Below are positions 1 to 6,877 of a stretch of 43,722 bases of DNA, piece by piece (the first letter of the stretch is position 1; each line of letters begins with the position of its first letter). Origin of the DNA: an uncultured Bacilli bacterium (lineage in GTDB: Bacteria; Bacillota_I; Bacilli_A; RF39; UBA660); the NCBI GenBank assembly GCA_934120635.1, contig CAKOUR010000013.1, forward strand, positions 1-43,722. Direction: 5' to 3'. Under the pieces are notes generated by a model, which was given only the letters and a program-made list of their open reading frames with translations, made no database searches and had not been told where the DNA came from. The translations under genes were made by a program, and so were the position numbers.

Positions 1-38
1 ATATTATATAATTTTATTTTATCTTTGCAATTTAACAT
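1..38 (-). CDS. 5' end of a gene running off the left edge
   Basis: An ATG on the minus strand is preceded, five bases away, by a perfect GGAGGT Shine-Dalgarno (44-49) and by a good promoter further upstream. Only 12 codons are inside the window (MLNCKDKIKLYN), so no family can be named. The signals make a real start likely although the coding part is tiny. Confidence 0.5.
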   Translation of the reverse strand, partial: MLNCKDKIKLYN

Positions 39-82
39 GATGTACCTCCATTTCTAGAGAATACCTCTTTCATTGGTTATAT

Positions 83-110
83 ATAATATCATTTTTTTAA
101 GATTTGTCAA
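83..110 (-). promoter_or_regulatory. Sigma-A promoter for the left-edge gene
   Basis: On the minus strand a perfect -35 TTGACA (105-110) is followed after 16 bases by TATTAT (83-88). It points at the partial gene at the left edge. An inverted repeat abuts the -35 box, so repression or activation there is plausible. Confidence 0.6.
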
Positions 111-127
111 TTCCCTCTATAGGGAAT
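110..127. repeat. Inverted repeat touching a -35 box, possible operator
   Basis: ATTCCCT (110-116) and AGGGAAT (121-127) form a perfect 7-base inverted repeat with a CTAT centre. Its left arm touches the last base of the TTGACA of the leftward promoter. No T-run follows on either strand, so a terminator is unlikely. A dimeric regulator site is the simplest reading, but it is inferred. Confidence 0.35.
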
Positions 128-135
128 AGTAGTAT

Positions 136-408
136 TTAGTTAGATTTTAAATAATCTTCTAATTCAGATAATTTTATTTTATTAGATAGATTTTCAATAA
201 AGACTTCATTAGAATAATTGAATATTAAGAAAGTTTTATCTTTTATGATAATTCTATTAGGTTCAATATAAGTTAAATTAGTTCTATCTATTTTTCTGAT
301 ATTACCATTTATGATTTTAGGTGTAGTCTTTGCAAACTCACATATCAGTTCTAATTTCTTTCTCAACGATTCTTCAATAGGTAATTCTTCTTTAATAATA
401 TTTACCAT
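136..408 (-). CDS. Small hypothetical protein, 90 aa
   Basis: I do not recognise the family. The protein is soluble, with no membrane segment or signal peptide. Its N-terminal third is charged and looks helical (KEELPIEESLRKKLELICEF); the C-terminal half has alternating hydrophobic residues that suggest beta-strands. The start has a suitable AAAGGATGG ribosome site a few bases upstream. It lies downstream of the tRNA on the same strand, separated by a terminator, so it has its own transcription signal or reads through. Ile codons include many ATA, unlike the neighbouring core genes, which hints at an accessory gene. Confidence 0.6.
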   Translation of the reverse strand: MVNIIKEELPIEESLRKKLELICEFAKTTPKIINGNIRKIDRTNLTYIEPNRIIIKDKTFLIFNYSNEVFIENLSNKIKLSELEDYLKSN

Positions 409-444
409 AATACCATCCTTTCTTCTAGGATAGTTTTTAACAAC

Positions 445-472
445 AAAAAACTAATCCATTTCTGAATTAGTT
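445..472 (-). terminator. Terminator downstream of tRNA-Met
   Basis: On the minus strand AACTAAT (466-472) pairs with ATTAGTT (449-455), with two further inner pairs around a short loop, followed by a run of six T. It closes the tRNA transcript before the small hypothetical gene. A second short hairpin, GCTCGAA/TTCGAGC (482-498), lies between it and the tRNA. Confidence 0.6.
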
Positions 473-509
473 ATTTATCAAGCTCGAAAAGTTCGAGCAG
501 AATTCCTCT

Positions 510-586
510 TGGTAGCGAGAGGGGGGGTCGAACCCTCGACCTATCGGGTATGAACCGATCGCTCTAGCCAACTGAGCTATCTCGCC
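510..586 (-). tRNA. tRNA-Met (CAU), elongator type
   Basis: A 77-base cloverleaf reads from GGCGAGATAGCTCAGTTGGC at the 5' end to an encoded CCA at the 3' end. The acceptor stem GGCGAGA pairs with TCTCGCT, leaving a G-T pair in the stem. The D arm AGCTC and the T arm with GGTTCGAACC are present. The anticodon loop TTCATAC holds CAT. The loop and acceptor resemble Bacillus elongator tRNA-Met. They differ from initiator tRNA, whose first pair is mismatched, and from tRNA-Ile2, which usually has CUCAUAA in the loop. Ile2 identity cannot be fully excluded from sequence. Confidence 0.93.
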
Positions 587-598
587 AAAAGCAATATA

Positions 599-627
599 AT
601 CATATCATAGTTTTTTTGCTTTGACAA
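599..627 (-). promoter_or_regulatory. Promoter for tRNA-Met
   Basis: Minus-strand TTGTCA (622-627), a 17-base spacer, then TATGAT (599-604). The predicted start point is about six bases before the mature tRNA 5' end, giving a very short 5' leader for RNase P to remove. Confidence 0.6.
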
Positions 628-659
628 TATATTTTTGTTAAATTTCAAGATAAAATGTT

Positions 660-758
660 ATAGTTGGTTACTATTTATTGTTTAATTAGAGATTGAATCT
701 CGGATTTTTAACTTAAGATTTATTTTTAGGAAAGTGCTGAAGAAGTATTTTTCTTTTT
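660..758 (+). ncRNA. Possible small structured RNA upstream of cdaA
   Basis: Three hairpins follow each other on the plus strand: ATAGT/ACTAT (660-674), GAGATT/AATCTC (689-701), and GGAAAGTGCT/AGTATTTTTC (729-753). The third forms fully only in the plus-strand RNA because it needs G-U pairs, and it ends in TTTTT like a terminator. No plus-strand gene lies upstream and the cdaA promoter lies downstream, so this terminator has no obvious customer. No convincing promoter was found for it. It matches no riboswitch I know. Confidence 0.25.
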
Positions 759-826
759 ATTTCTTACATCTTTTTTTAAATATAAAAATAAATTTTAAGG
801 AAGGGATACTATTTTTAAAAAGAATA

Positions 827-835
827 TGCTATAAT
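827..835 (+). promoter_or_regulatory. Extended -10 promoter of cdaA
   Basis: TGC directly precedes a perfect TATAAT, with no good -35 box. The same TGCTATAAT core occurs before mtaB, uvrB, the GNAT gene and rnc. Confidence 0.6.
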
Positions 836-866
836 ATATTTTATAGTAGAAAGAAGGGAAATAAAT

Positions 867-1703
867 ATGACATTGAGTAGTATGATAACGGTATTACAAA
901 AAATTATTGATATCTCTTTAGTTTGGATTTTGATTTATTCTGTATTAAAGAGTTTGAAAGATAATGTCAAAATGATATTAATTTTTAAGGGAGTAATCAT
1001 TATTGTTTTTGTTAAATTATTGAGTGATTATTTAAATTTAACGACTGTTGGGTTACTTTTAGAGTATGTGATTATGTGGGGGCCTCTTGCTTTAATTATT
1101 ATTTTTCAGCCTGAAATTAGGAATATTTTGGAGCATTTGGGTAGACAGCAGATTTTGACAAGACATCGAGTTTTAACGATGGATGAGAGAGAAAAAATGG
1201 TTTATGAGATTATGAATGCTGTTGAATATTTGAGAAAGTCAAGGATTGGTGCTTTGATTGTTATTGAGAGGGATATTAGTTTAAGAGACTATATTGAAAG
1301 AAGTAAGGGAATTTATGCTGATATTTCTTCGGAGTTATTGATTTCTATCTTTTTTCCGAGAAATCCTTTACATGATGGTGGGGTAATTATTCAAGGAAAT
1401 CGGATTACTAGTGCTGGTGCTGTTTTTCCAATTAGTTTAAATACGAAGATTAATAAGAGATTGGGTACAAGGCATCGTGCTGCTTTAGGTATTAGTGAAG
1501 AGTCTGATGCTATTGCTTTAGTGGTAAGTGAAGAGACTGGAAAAATTTCTATTGCTATTGGAGGAGTACTTAATTATAATTTGTCTATTGATGATGTTCG
1601 AATGATGTTGGTTGAGGAATTGAAACCTAAACATGAGATATTGCTTGATGATGAGTTTGAAGATGAGGAAGTAGAGGGTGGTGAGAAACATGAAGATCAT
1701 TAA
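867..1703 (+). CDS. cdaA: Diadenylate cyclase CdaA (c-di-AMP synthase)
   Basis: Makes cyclic di-AMP from two ATP at the membrane; the messenger controls potassium and osmolyte uptake and cell-wall balance in Gram-positive bacteria. Three hydrophobic helices occupy about residues 6-28, 36-56 and 58-80, followed by the DisA_N-type cyclase domain (about 100-255). The two signature motifs are visible: HDGG (169-172, where the family usually has DGA) and GTRHRAA (200-206). Length (278 aa) is normal. The C-terminal tail is very acidic. The next gene, cdaR, overlaps it by 14 bases, so the two are co-translated. The usual third partner, glmM, is not here. Confidence 0.95.
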   Translation: MTLSSMITVLQKIIDISLVWILIYSVLKSLKDNVKMILIFKGVIIIVFVKLLSDYLNLTTVGLLLEYVIMWGPLALIIIFQPEIRNILEHLGRQQILTRHRVLTMDEREKMVYEIMNAVEYLRKSRIGALIVIERDISLRDYIERSKGIYADISSELLISIFFPRNPLHDGGVIIQGNRITSAGAVFPISLNTKINKRLGTRHRAALGISEESDAIALVVSEETGKISIAIGGVLNYNLSIDDVRMMLVEELKPKHEILLDDEFEDEEVEGGEKHEDH

Positions 1704-3060
1704 GAATTTGGTTCAATTTATCGCTGCTTTCTTTAAGGCAATTTATAAGGTTATTGATCGGGTAATTATTATTCCTATTACTAAGTTTATTGTGATGATT
1801 ACTGATAAGTTGGGAAATAGGACTGACCGGTTTGAAAAGTGGATTACGAAGAAGAATACGTTAATATTTATTTCTTTAATTCTTGCTATTGGGTTATTTA
1901 TGTATGTAGATAGTGAGTCTACAACGATTATTACGGATAGTGCTGAAGTTTTATATGGACAAAAAGTAAAGGCAACTTATAATAATAATACTTATGTTGT
2001 GGAAGGTTTGCCTAAGAGTGTAGATGTTACTTTGATTGGGCGTAAGGTTGATTTGTATTTGGCGAAGCAATTAGCGACTGGTGTTGTTACTGCTGATTTG
2101 TCTGGATTAGGAGAAGGAATGCATACTATAAAATTAGAGTATGATTGTTCTATTCGTTCTGTTGAATATAAGTTGGCGCCTTCTTCTGTTAATGTGACTA
2201 TTTATCCTAAGGTTTCTCAAACTAGAACTGCTGGAATAGAGATTATTAATAAGAATAAGTTAGATAAGAAGTTATCTATTGGTGATGTTACTTTAAATAA
2301 TTCTGAGATTGTTATTAAGGGAGCTGAACATACTTTAAATAAAGTTTCTACAGTTAAGGCTTTGGTTGATGTTAGTAAGATGATGAATCCTAAGATTGGT
2401 ACAACTACTATTGATGATATTAAGCTGGTTGCTTATGATTCTAATGGGGATGTTGTGAAGGGATTAGAGATGGAGCCTAATCGTTTGAGTGCGAAGGTGG
2501 TTGTAAATTCTCCTAGTAAGGAAGTTCCATTGAAAGTTGTTCCTACTGGTAATTTAGAGTTTGGTAAGGCAATTGATAATATTACTACTGATGTTACTAA
2601 GGTTACTGTTTATGGGGATCAAGATGTTCTTGATACGATTGAGTATGTTCCTGTTGAGGTAGATGTTTCTAAATTAAGTGAGAATAAGAGCTATGATGTT
2701 GTGATTTCAAAGCCTTCTCGTATTAAAGAGATATCGGAGACTAATGTGAAGGTTAATATTACTTTAGGTACGGAGGTTACGAAAGAGGTTCAGAATGTTT
2801 CTATTGAAACAATAAATTTGGATACGAATCGTTATAAAGCTGTTGCTGTTGGAGAGAATTCTAGTAAGACAACGGTGGTTGTAAAGGGAACGAAGAGTGT
2901 TCTTGATACGATTGATGATTCTACAATTAAGGCACAAGTAGATTTAAATGGATATGGTGAAGGAGAATATGAAATTGCTGTAAAAGTTACAGGAGAGGAT
3001 AATAAGGCGACATATAATCCTAAAACAACGAAAATTAAAGTAAAAATTAGTAAAAAGTAA
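1690..3060 (+). CDS. cdaR: CdaR, YbbR-domain regulator of CdaA
   Basis: Membrane-anchored protein whose extracellular YbbR domains modulate the diadenylate cyclase CdaA. The N-terminus is amphipathic, then one membrane helix (about residues 50-70, ending MYVDSES). The rest is a chain of beta-rich repeats of roughly 80-90 residues; recurring V-V-V-K-G and V-D-V-S-K segments mark them, and I count about four. The ATG at 1690 is preferred over an upstream GTG because GGTGAG sits just before it. It overlaps the end of cdaA. No glmM follows; an infC promoter comes next. Confidence 0.9.
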   Translation: MKIIKNLVQFIAAFFKAIYKVIDRVIIIPITKFIVMITDKLGNRTDRFEKWITKKNTLIFISLILAIGLFMYVDSESTTIITDSAEVLYGQKVKATYNNNTYVVEGLPKSVDVTLIGRKVDLYLAKQLATGVVTADLSGLGEGMHTIKLEYDCSIRSVEYKLAPSSVNVTIYPKVSQTRTAGIEIINKNKLDKKLSIGDVTLNNSEIVIKGAEHTLNKVSTVKALVDVSKMMNPKIGTTTIDDIKLVAYDSNGDVVKGLEMEPNRLSAKVVVNSPSKEVPLKVVPTGNLEFGKAIDNITTDVTKVTVYGDQDVLDTIEYVPVEVDVSKLSENKSYDVVISKPSRIKEISETNVKVNITLGTEVTKEVQNVSIETINLDTNRYKAVAVGENSSKTTVVVKGTKSVLDTIDDSTIKAQVDLNGYGEGEYEIAVKVTGEDNKATYNPKTTKIKVKISKK

Positions 3061-3070
3061 GTATTTTCTC

Positions 3071-3099
3071 TTGACAATTAGCATTTAGTTTAATATAAT
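3071..3099 (+). promoter_or_regulatory. Sigma-A promoter of the infC operon
   Basis: Consensus TTGACA (3071-3076), a 17-base spacer and consensus TATAAT (3094-3099). This is among the strongest promoters in the window, as expected for a translation operon. The predicted start lies about 150 bases before infC, leaving room for the regulatory leader. Confidence 0.85.
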
Positions 3100-3105
3100 T
3101 GACAA

Positions 3106-3244
3106 GAAAGAAACAGAAAGAAGATGTATTCATCTCACCTGATTACTTTAAAAGTGATAGGTAAAAAGCTAATAATACTTTATAGAATATAGAATAATAA
3201 TGGCTTTTTAGAAATGAATACAGTCTTTACTGTATTCATTTTTT
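3106..3244 (+). promoter_or_regulatory. infC leader with attenuator (L20-leader type)
   Basis: The untranslated leader carries competing structures. A 12-base perfect stem (3213-3224 with 3229-3240, loop CTTT) followed by TTTTTT forms a terminator ending at the infC ribosome site. The segment TGTATTCAT at 3125-3133 is identical to the 3' arm of that terminator (3231-3239), so it can pair with the 5' arm (3214-3222) and block termination. AAAAAGC (3164-3170) can pair with GCTTTTT (3203-3209) to bring the two regions together. In Bacillus subtilis L20 binds such a leader and causes premature termination. The same autoregulation is inferred here. Confidence 0.75.
3213..3244 (+). terminator. Leader terminator (attenuator) before infC
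   Basis: Perfect 12-base-pair stem, four-base loop and a T-run starting in the stem. It lies between promoter and first gene, so it must be conditional. See the leader entry for the competing antiterminator. Confidence 0.85.
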
Positions 3245-3259
3245 ATGGAGGTGTTTGAT

Positions 3260-3781
3260 ATCGCAAACAATAAAGATAACTTGATTAATGAGCAGATTAG
3301 AGCAAAAGAAGTGATGGTAATTGGTCCTAGTGGGGAACAATTAGGAGTGAAGAGTAGAAAGGATGCCCTTACTTTGGCATCTTATGCTGGATTTGATTTG
3401 GTACTAATGAGTGAAGGTGCTAATCCGCCAGTTTGTAAGATTATGGATTATAATCGTTTTAAGTATGAGAAGAAAAAGAAGACAAAAGAAGCTCAAAAGA
3501 AACAAAGAGAAGCAATGATAGATATTAAAGAATTTCGTTTGTCTGTAACGATTGATAAGCATGATTTTGATACTCGTGTAAATAATGCTAAGAAAGCGTT
3601 ATTAAGAGGCGATAAGGTGAAAGCAAGTATTCGTTTTAAAGGTCGCCAGATTGCTCATCCGGAACTTGCTAAGGAAGTACTAAAGAGATTTGAGGAATCT
3701 TTAAGTGATATTGCAGAAGTAGAAATTCAACCTAAGATGGAAGGTAGAAGTATATTTATGCAACTTACACCGAAAAAATAG
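3260..3781 (+). CDS. infC: Translation initiation factor IF-3, probable AUC start
   Basis: IF-3 binds the 30S subunit, prevents premature 50S joining and checks the start codon. The protein has the IF3_N part (LINEQIRAKEV to IMDYNRFKYE), a lysine-rich linker (KKKKTKEAQKKQREA) and the IF3_C part (IKEFRLSVTIDKHDFDTR to KMEGRSIFMQLTP). Length matches the family. GGAGGTG (3247-3253) lies six bases before an in-frame ATC at 3260. The only upstream ATG (3245) overlaps both that ribosome site and the terminator T-run. infC genes are known for rare start codons such as AUU, through which IF-3 limits its own synthesis. First gene of infC-rpmI-rplT. Confidence 0.93.
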   Translation: MANNKDNLINEQIRAKEVMVIGPSGEQLGVKSRKDALTLASYAGFDLVLMSEGANPPVCKIMDYNRFKYEKKKKTKEAQKKQREAMIDIKEFRLSVTIDKHDFDTRVNNAKKALLRGDKVKASIRFKGRQIAHPELAKEVLKRFEESLSDIAEVEIQPKMEGRSIFMQLTPKK

Positions 3782-3795
3782 AAGGAGAATTAATT

Positions 3796-4008
3796 ATGGC
3801 TAAGAAATTAAAAGTAAAAAAGATTAAAAAGAAAACACATAGTGGTCTTAAAAAAGCGTTAAATGTAAGACAAAGTGGATCTATTTCCATTAAGAGTCAA
3901 GGAACAAGACATAATACAGGAAAAAATAGTGCAAAGAGAAGTAGACAAAAGAGAAAAAGTAATGGATTAAATCATTCAGATTTAAAAAGAGTTAAAGATT
4001 TAATATAG
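3796..4008 (+). CDS. rpmI: Ribosomal protein bL35
   Basis: Small, very basic 50S protein. It begins AKKLKVKKIKKKTHSGLKKA and has the typical SGSISIKSQGTRHNTGKNS core with RSRQKRK. At 70 aa it is slightly longer than the usual 64-66. It has a good AGAAGGAG ribosome site and lies 14 bases after infC in the standard IF3-L35-L20 order. Confidence 0.95.
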   Translation: MAKKLKVKKIKKKTHSGLKKALNVRQSGSISIKSQGTRHNTGKNSAKRSRQKRKSNGLNHSDLKRVKDLI

Positions 4009-4027
4009 GATGAGGGAGTGAAGAATT

Positions 4028-4573
4028 ATGACAAGAGTTAAAGGTGGCACTGTTGCACGTGCAAGAAGAAAGAAAGTATTAGATCAAGCAAAAGGTTATT
4101 TTGGTAGTAAACATAGATTATATAAGACTGCTCATGAACAAGTAATGCATTCTGGGCAATATGCTTTTAGAGATAGAAGACAAAATAAGAGAAACTTTAG
4201 AAAATTATGGATTACAAGAATAAATGCTGCTTGTCGTGAGAATGAAATTAGTTATTCTAAATTTATTAATGGATTATCTAAGGCTGGAGTTACTATTAAC
4301 AGAAAGATGTTAAGTGAACTTGCTATTGATTCTCCAGAAGCGTTTTCTGATTTAGTAGCTATTGCTAAGAGTAGTTTAGAAGGAAAAACTTATGAACCTG
4401 CTGTTAAAACTGTTAAGAAAGAAGAAGTGAAGGAAGAAAAAGCAACAACTAAGAAGTCTGCTGCTAAGAAAACTTCTACTACTGCAGAAAAGAAGACAAC
4501 TACAAAGAAAGCTACTACAACAACTAAAAAAACTACTACTAAGAAAGCTACGACTAAAAAGGAAGCTGAATAG
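4028..4573 (+). CDS. rplT: Ribosomal protein bL20 with a long Lys/Thr/Ala tail
   Basis: bL20 is needed for early 50S assembly and, in Bacillus-type bacteria, represses this operon by binding the leader. The canonical protein covers residues 1-121: MTRVKGG, RARRKKVLDQAKGYFGSK, AYRDRR-like FRDRRQNKRNFRKLWI and GLSKAGVTINRKMLSELA are all visible. The family normally ends near 118. Here about 60 further residues follow, built almost only of K, T, A and E (repeats such as KKTTTKKATT). The reading frame is continuous and a terminator follows at once, so the tail is part of the protein. It resembles histone-like basic tails. The function of the extension is unknown. Confidence 0.95.
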   Translation: MTRVKGGTVARARRKKVLDQAKGYFGSKHRLYKTAHEQVMHSGQYAFRDRRQNKRNFRKLWITRINAACRENEISYSKFINGLSKAGVTINRKMLSELAIDSPEAFSDLVAIAKSSLEGKTYEPAVKTVKKEEVKEEKATTKKSAAKKTSTTAEKKTTTKKATTTTKKTTTKKATTKKEAE

Positions 4574-4583
4574 TTGGTATTGT

Positions 4584-4609
4584 AAGATAGAGTGTATCTA
4601 TCTTTTTTT
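4584..4609 (+). terminator. Terminator after rplT
   Basis: AAGATAGA (4584-4591) and TCTATCTT (4597-4604) form an 8-pair stem, followed by a T-run. It ends the infC operon. Confidence 0.85.
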
Positions 4610-4621
4610 CTTGTTTAATAT

Positions 4622-4650
4622 TTGTAATAAAAATTTGAATATGCTATAAT
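4622..4650 (+). promoter_or_regulatory. Promoter of mtaB
   Basis: TTGTAA (4622-4627), a 17-base spacer and TATAAT (4645-4650) with the extended TGC before it. It begins only 13 bases after the rplT terminator. Confidence 0.75.
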
Positions 4651-4688
4651 TTTTTTAGTTAAAATTATTTTGATGAAGGAGTAATGAG

Positions 4689-5981
4689 ATGAAAGTAGGA
4701 ATATATACATTAGGTTGTAAGGTAAATATTTATGAAAGTGAGTATGTAGAGGAATTGTTAAAAAATCATGGTTATATAATTGTTCCTTTTGATGAGATGG
4801 CAGATATTTATATAATTAATACTTGTAGTGTTACTAATGAGAGTGATCGGAAGTCTAGGAAGATGATTCATCAGGCTAAAAAAAGAAATGATAAGGCTGT
4901 TATTGTTGTTATGGGGTGTTATAGTCAGACTCATGCTGAAGCAATTGATGCAGATATTGTTATTGGTTCACAGGATAAGAGTAAGATTTTGGAATATTTG
5001 GATCAGTATTTTTCTCATTCAGAGGCTATTAAGAAGTTATATAATGTTCGGGAGGAAACTTTTTTTGAAGCGATGAATATTCATCATTTTGATAATCATA
5101 CTAGGGCTTTTGTAAAGATACAAGATGGGTGTAATGCTTTTTGCAGTTATTGTATCATTCCTTATGCTAGGGGGAGAGCTAGGAGTAAAAAGTATGAAGA
5201 TGTAGTATCGGAAGTATCAGAATTAGTTTTGAACGGATATCAAGAAATTGTTTTAACAGGAATTCATACGGGTAGATATGGGTTAGACTTGGAGAATATG
5301 AATTTAGAGAAATTGCTTAGACGTTTGGTAGAGATTCCTAATATTTATCGAATAAGACTTTCTTCTATTGAAGTGAATGAAGTAACTGATGGGATTATTG
5401 ATTTGATGAAGAGTTCTCCTGTTATTGCTAGACATTTGCATATTCCACTTCAAAGTGGTTCAGATAAAATTCTTCGAAAGATGAATCGGTGCTATGATGT
5501 GGCTGAGTTTGAAGAGAGGATTAAAAAAATTCGTGAGATTGATCCAGATATTTCTTTGACTACGGATTTGATTGTTGGTTTTCCTGGTGAGATGGAGGAA
5601 GACTTTTTGGAAACTTTGGATACTTTGAAGAGGATTCATTTTACGAAGATTCATACTTTTCCTTATTCGAAAAGAGAGAATACTCCTGCTAGTGTGATGA
5701 AGAATCAGGTTGATGGTACAGTGAAGAAGAGAAGGGTAAAGGAAGTATTGAAGTTATCTAATGAGATGGAGAGGGCTTTTTATGAAAAATACTTAGGTAG
5801 AACTTTGCCTGGTCTTAGTGAACGTTCTAAGAAGGGAGAGGTTTCTATTTTGACTAGTAATTATATTCAGGTATCTGTTGAGGGGAATATTCCTAATAAT
5901 AAGTGTTGTTTGGTAAAGATTACTAAAATTGATGATCAGCAGAAAGTTTATGGTGAATTTGTTTCTTATTTAGAAAAATAG
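4689..5981 (+). CDS. mtaB: tRNA t6A37 methylthiotransferase MtaB
   Basis: Radical-SAM enzyme that converts t6A37 to ms2t6A37 in tRNAs reading ANN codons. The N-terminal UPF0004 domain carries the three cysteines of the auxiliary cluster (C10, C46, C77). The radical-SAM motif CxxxCxxC is C148-C152-C155 (DGCNAFCSYCIIPYARGR). A TRAM-like C-terminal domain occupies roughly 365-428. The opening TLGCKVNIYES and the motif DGCNAFCSYCIIP fit MtaB better than MiaB. Length (430 aa) is typical. AAGGAG precedes the ATG. It is monocistronic, between its own promoter and the cdsA promoter. Confidence 0.93.
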   Translation: MKVGIYTLGCKVNIYESEYVEELLKNHGYIIVPFDEMADIYIINTCSVTNESDRKSRKMIHQAKKRNDKAVIVVMGCYSQTHAEAIDADIVIGSQDKSKILEYLDQYFSHSEAIKKLYNVREETFFEAMNIHHFDNHTRAFVKIQDGCNAFCSYCIIPYARGRARSKKYEDVVSEVSELVLNGYQEIVLTGIHTGRYGLDLENMNLEKLLRRLVEIPNIYRIRLSSIEVNEVTDGIIDLMKSSPVIARHLHIPLQSGSDKILRKMNRCYDVAEFEERIKKIREIDPDISLTTDLIVGFPGEMEEDFLETLDTLKRIHFTKIHTFPYSKRENTPASVMKNQVDGTVKKRRVKEVLKLSNEMERAFYEKYLGRTLPGLSERSKKGEVSILTSNYIQVSVEGNIPNNKCCLVKITKIDDQQKVYGEFVSYLEK

Positions 5982-6025
5982 GTGTCAGTATTTTTGTATA
6001 GTAAAAGTATTTTGATGTAAATTTA

Positions 6026-6054
6026 TTGAATATCATTTTTATTTATTATATAAT
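6026..6054 (+). promoter_or_regulatory. Promoter of cdsA-rseP
   Basis: TTGAAT (6026-6031), a 17-base spacer and TATAAT (6049-6054), shortly before cdsA. No clear terminator was found between mtaB and this promoter. Confidence 0.65.
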
Positions 6055-6077
6055 TGTAGTAGAAGGATGTGTAGGAA

Positions 6078-6863
6078 ATGAAAAAAAGAACGTTTAGTGC
6101 GGTAATTTTATTGATTATTTTAGTTGGATCAGTGTTTTTAGGTTATCAGGCTTTTGGAATTGTTATGTTGATTGCTTCTCTTATTGGTTATCATGAGTTA
6201 TTTCAAATTAAGTATGAAGATAAAAGACAAAATATTGCTATGATACAACTATTGGGATATTTTAGTTTGATTCTTTTAGTTTTGAATGATATATTTTTCT
6301 CTTTGGATAATAATATTTTAGTAGTATTACCAATATTGGCACTTACTATTCCTATTGTTTTTTATCGGGATTATGATATTTATAATATTAATGATGCTTT
6401 CTTTATTATTGGATGTGTATTTTTTTTAGGATTTAGTTTTCATAATATTGTTTTTATGGCGAAGATGGATATTTATAGGTGTATTTTTATTTTTTTGATT
6501 GCTTTTACGACAGATACATATGCTTATATAGGAGGGAAACTTATTGGAAGACATCCATTGACAGAGATTTCTCCTAAGAAGACAGTAGAGGGTAGTGTTA
6601 TTGGAACTATTATGGGTGTTTTGGTTGGTGGAGTATATTATAATTTAGCTATTGGGGGATTAAATTTTGTTGAGATTGGTTTTATTTGTTTGATTTTGAC
6701 TCTTTTATCTGAATTTGGTGATTTGGTTATGAGTAGTATTAAAAGATATTATCATAAAAAAGATTATTCTAATTTAATTCCTGGTCATGGGGGAATTTTA
6801 GATCGTTTTGATAGTGTTTTATTTGTTTCTTTAGGACTTAGTATTATTATGGCTATTCTTTAA
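6078..6863 (+). CDS. cdsA: Phosphatidate cytidylyltransferase CdsA
   Basis: Makes CDP-diacylglycerol from phosphatidate and CTP, the branch point of phospholipid synthesis, in the membrane. The sequence is a chain of about eight hydrophobic helices. The family signature lies near the C-terminus: EFGDLVMSSIKRYYHKKDYS followed by NLIPGHGGILDRFDS, with the metal-binding aspartates. GGRHPLTEISPKKTVEGS-like residues (GRHPLTEISPKKTVEGSVIG) precede it. Length (261 aa) is normal. rseP follows after 14 bases, the common cdsA-rseP order, although dxr, frr and uppS are not adjacent. Confidence 0.95.
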   Translation: MKKRTFSAVILLIILVGSVFLGYQAFGIVMLIASLIGYHELFQIKYEDKRQNIAMIQLLGYFSLILLVLNDIFFSLDNNILVVLPILALTIPIVFYRDYDIYNINDAFFIIGCVFFLGFSFHNIVFMAKMDIYRCIFIFLIAFTTDTYAYIGGKLIGRHPLTEISPKKTVEGSVIGTIMGVLVGGVYYNLAIGGLNFVEIGFICLILTLLSEFGDLVMSSIKRYYHKKDYSNLIPGHGGILDRFDSVLFVSLGLSIIMAIL

Positions 6864-6877
6864 AGGGGAGGAATTTT

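Noticed and set aside
510..586. tRNA-Ile2 (CAU)
   Set aside because: The anticodon loop and body resemble elongator tRNA-Met. Lysidine modification cannot be read from DNA, so only a small doubt remains.
4392..4573. rplT tail as a frameshift artefact
   Set aside because: The frame stays open with consistent Lys/Thr codons and ends just before a terminator, so it looks genuine.
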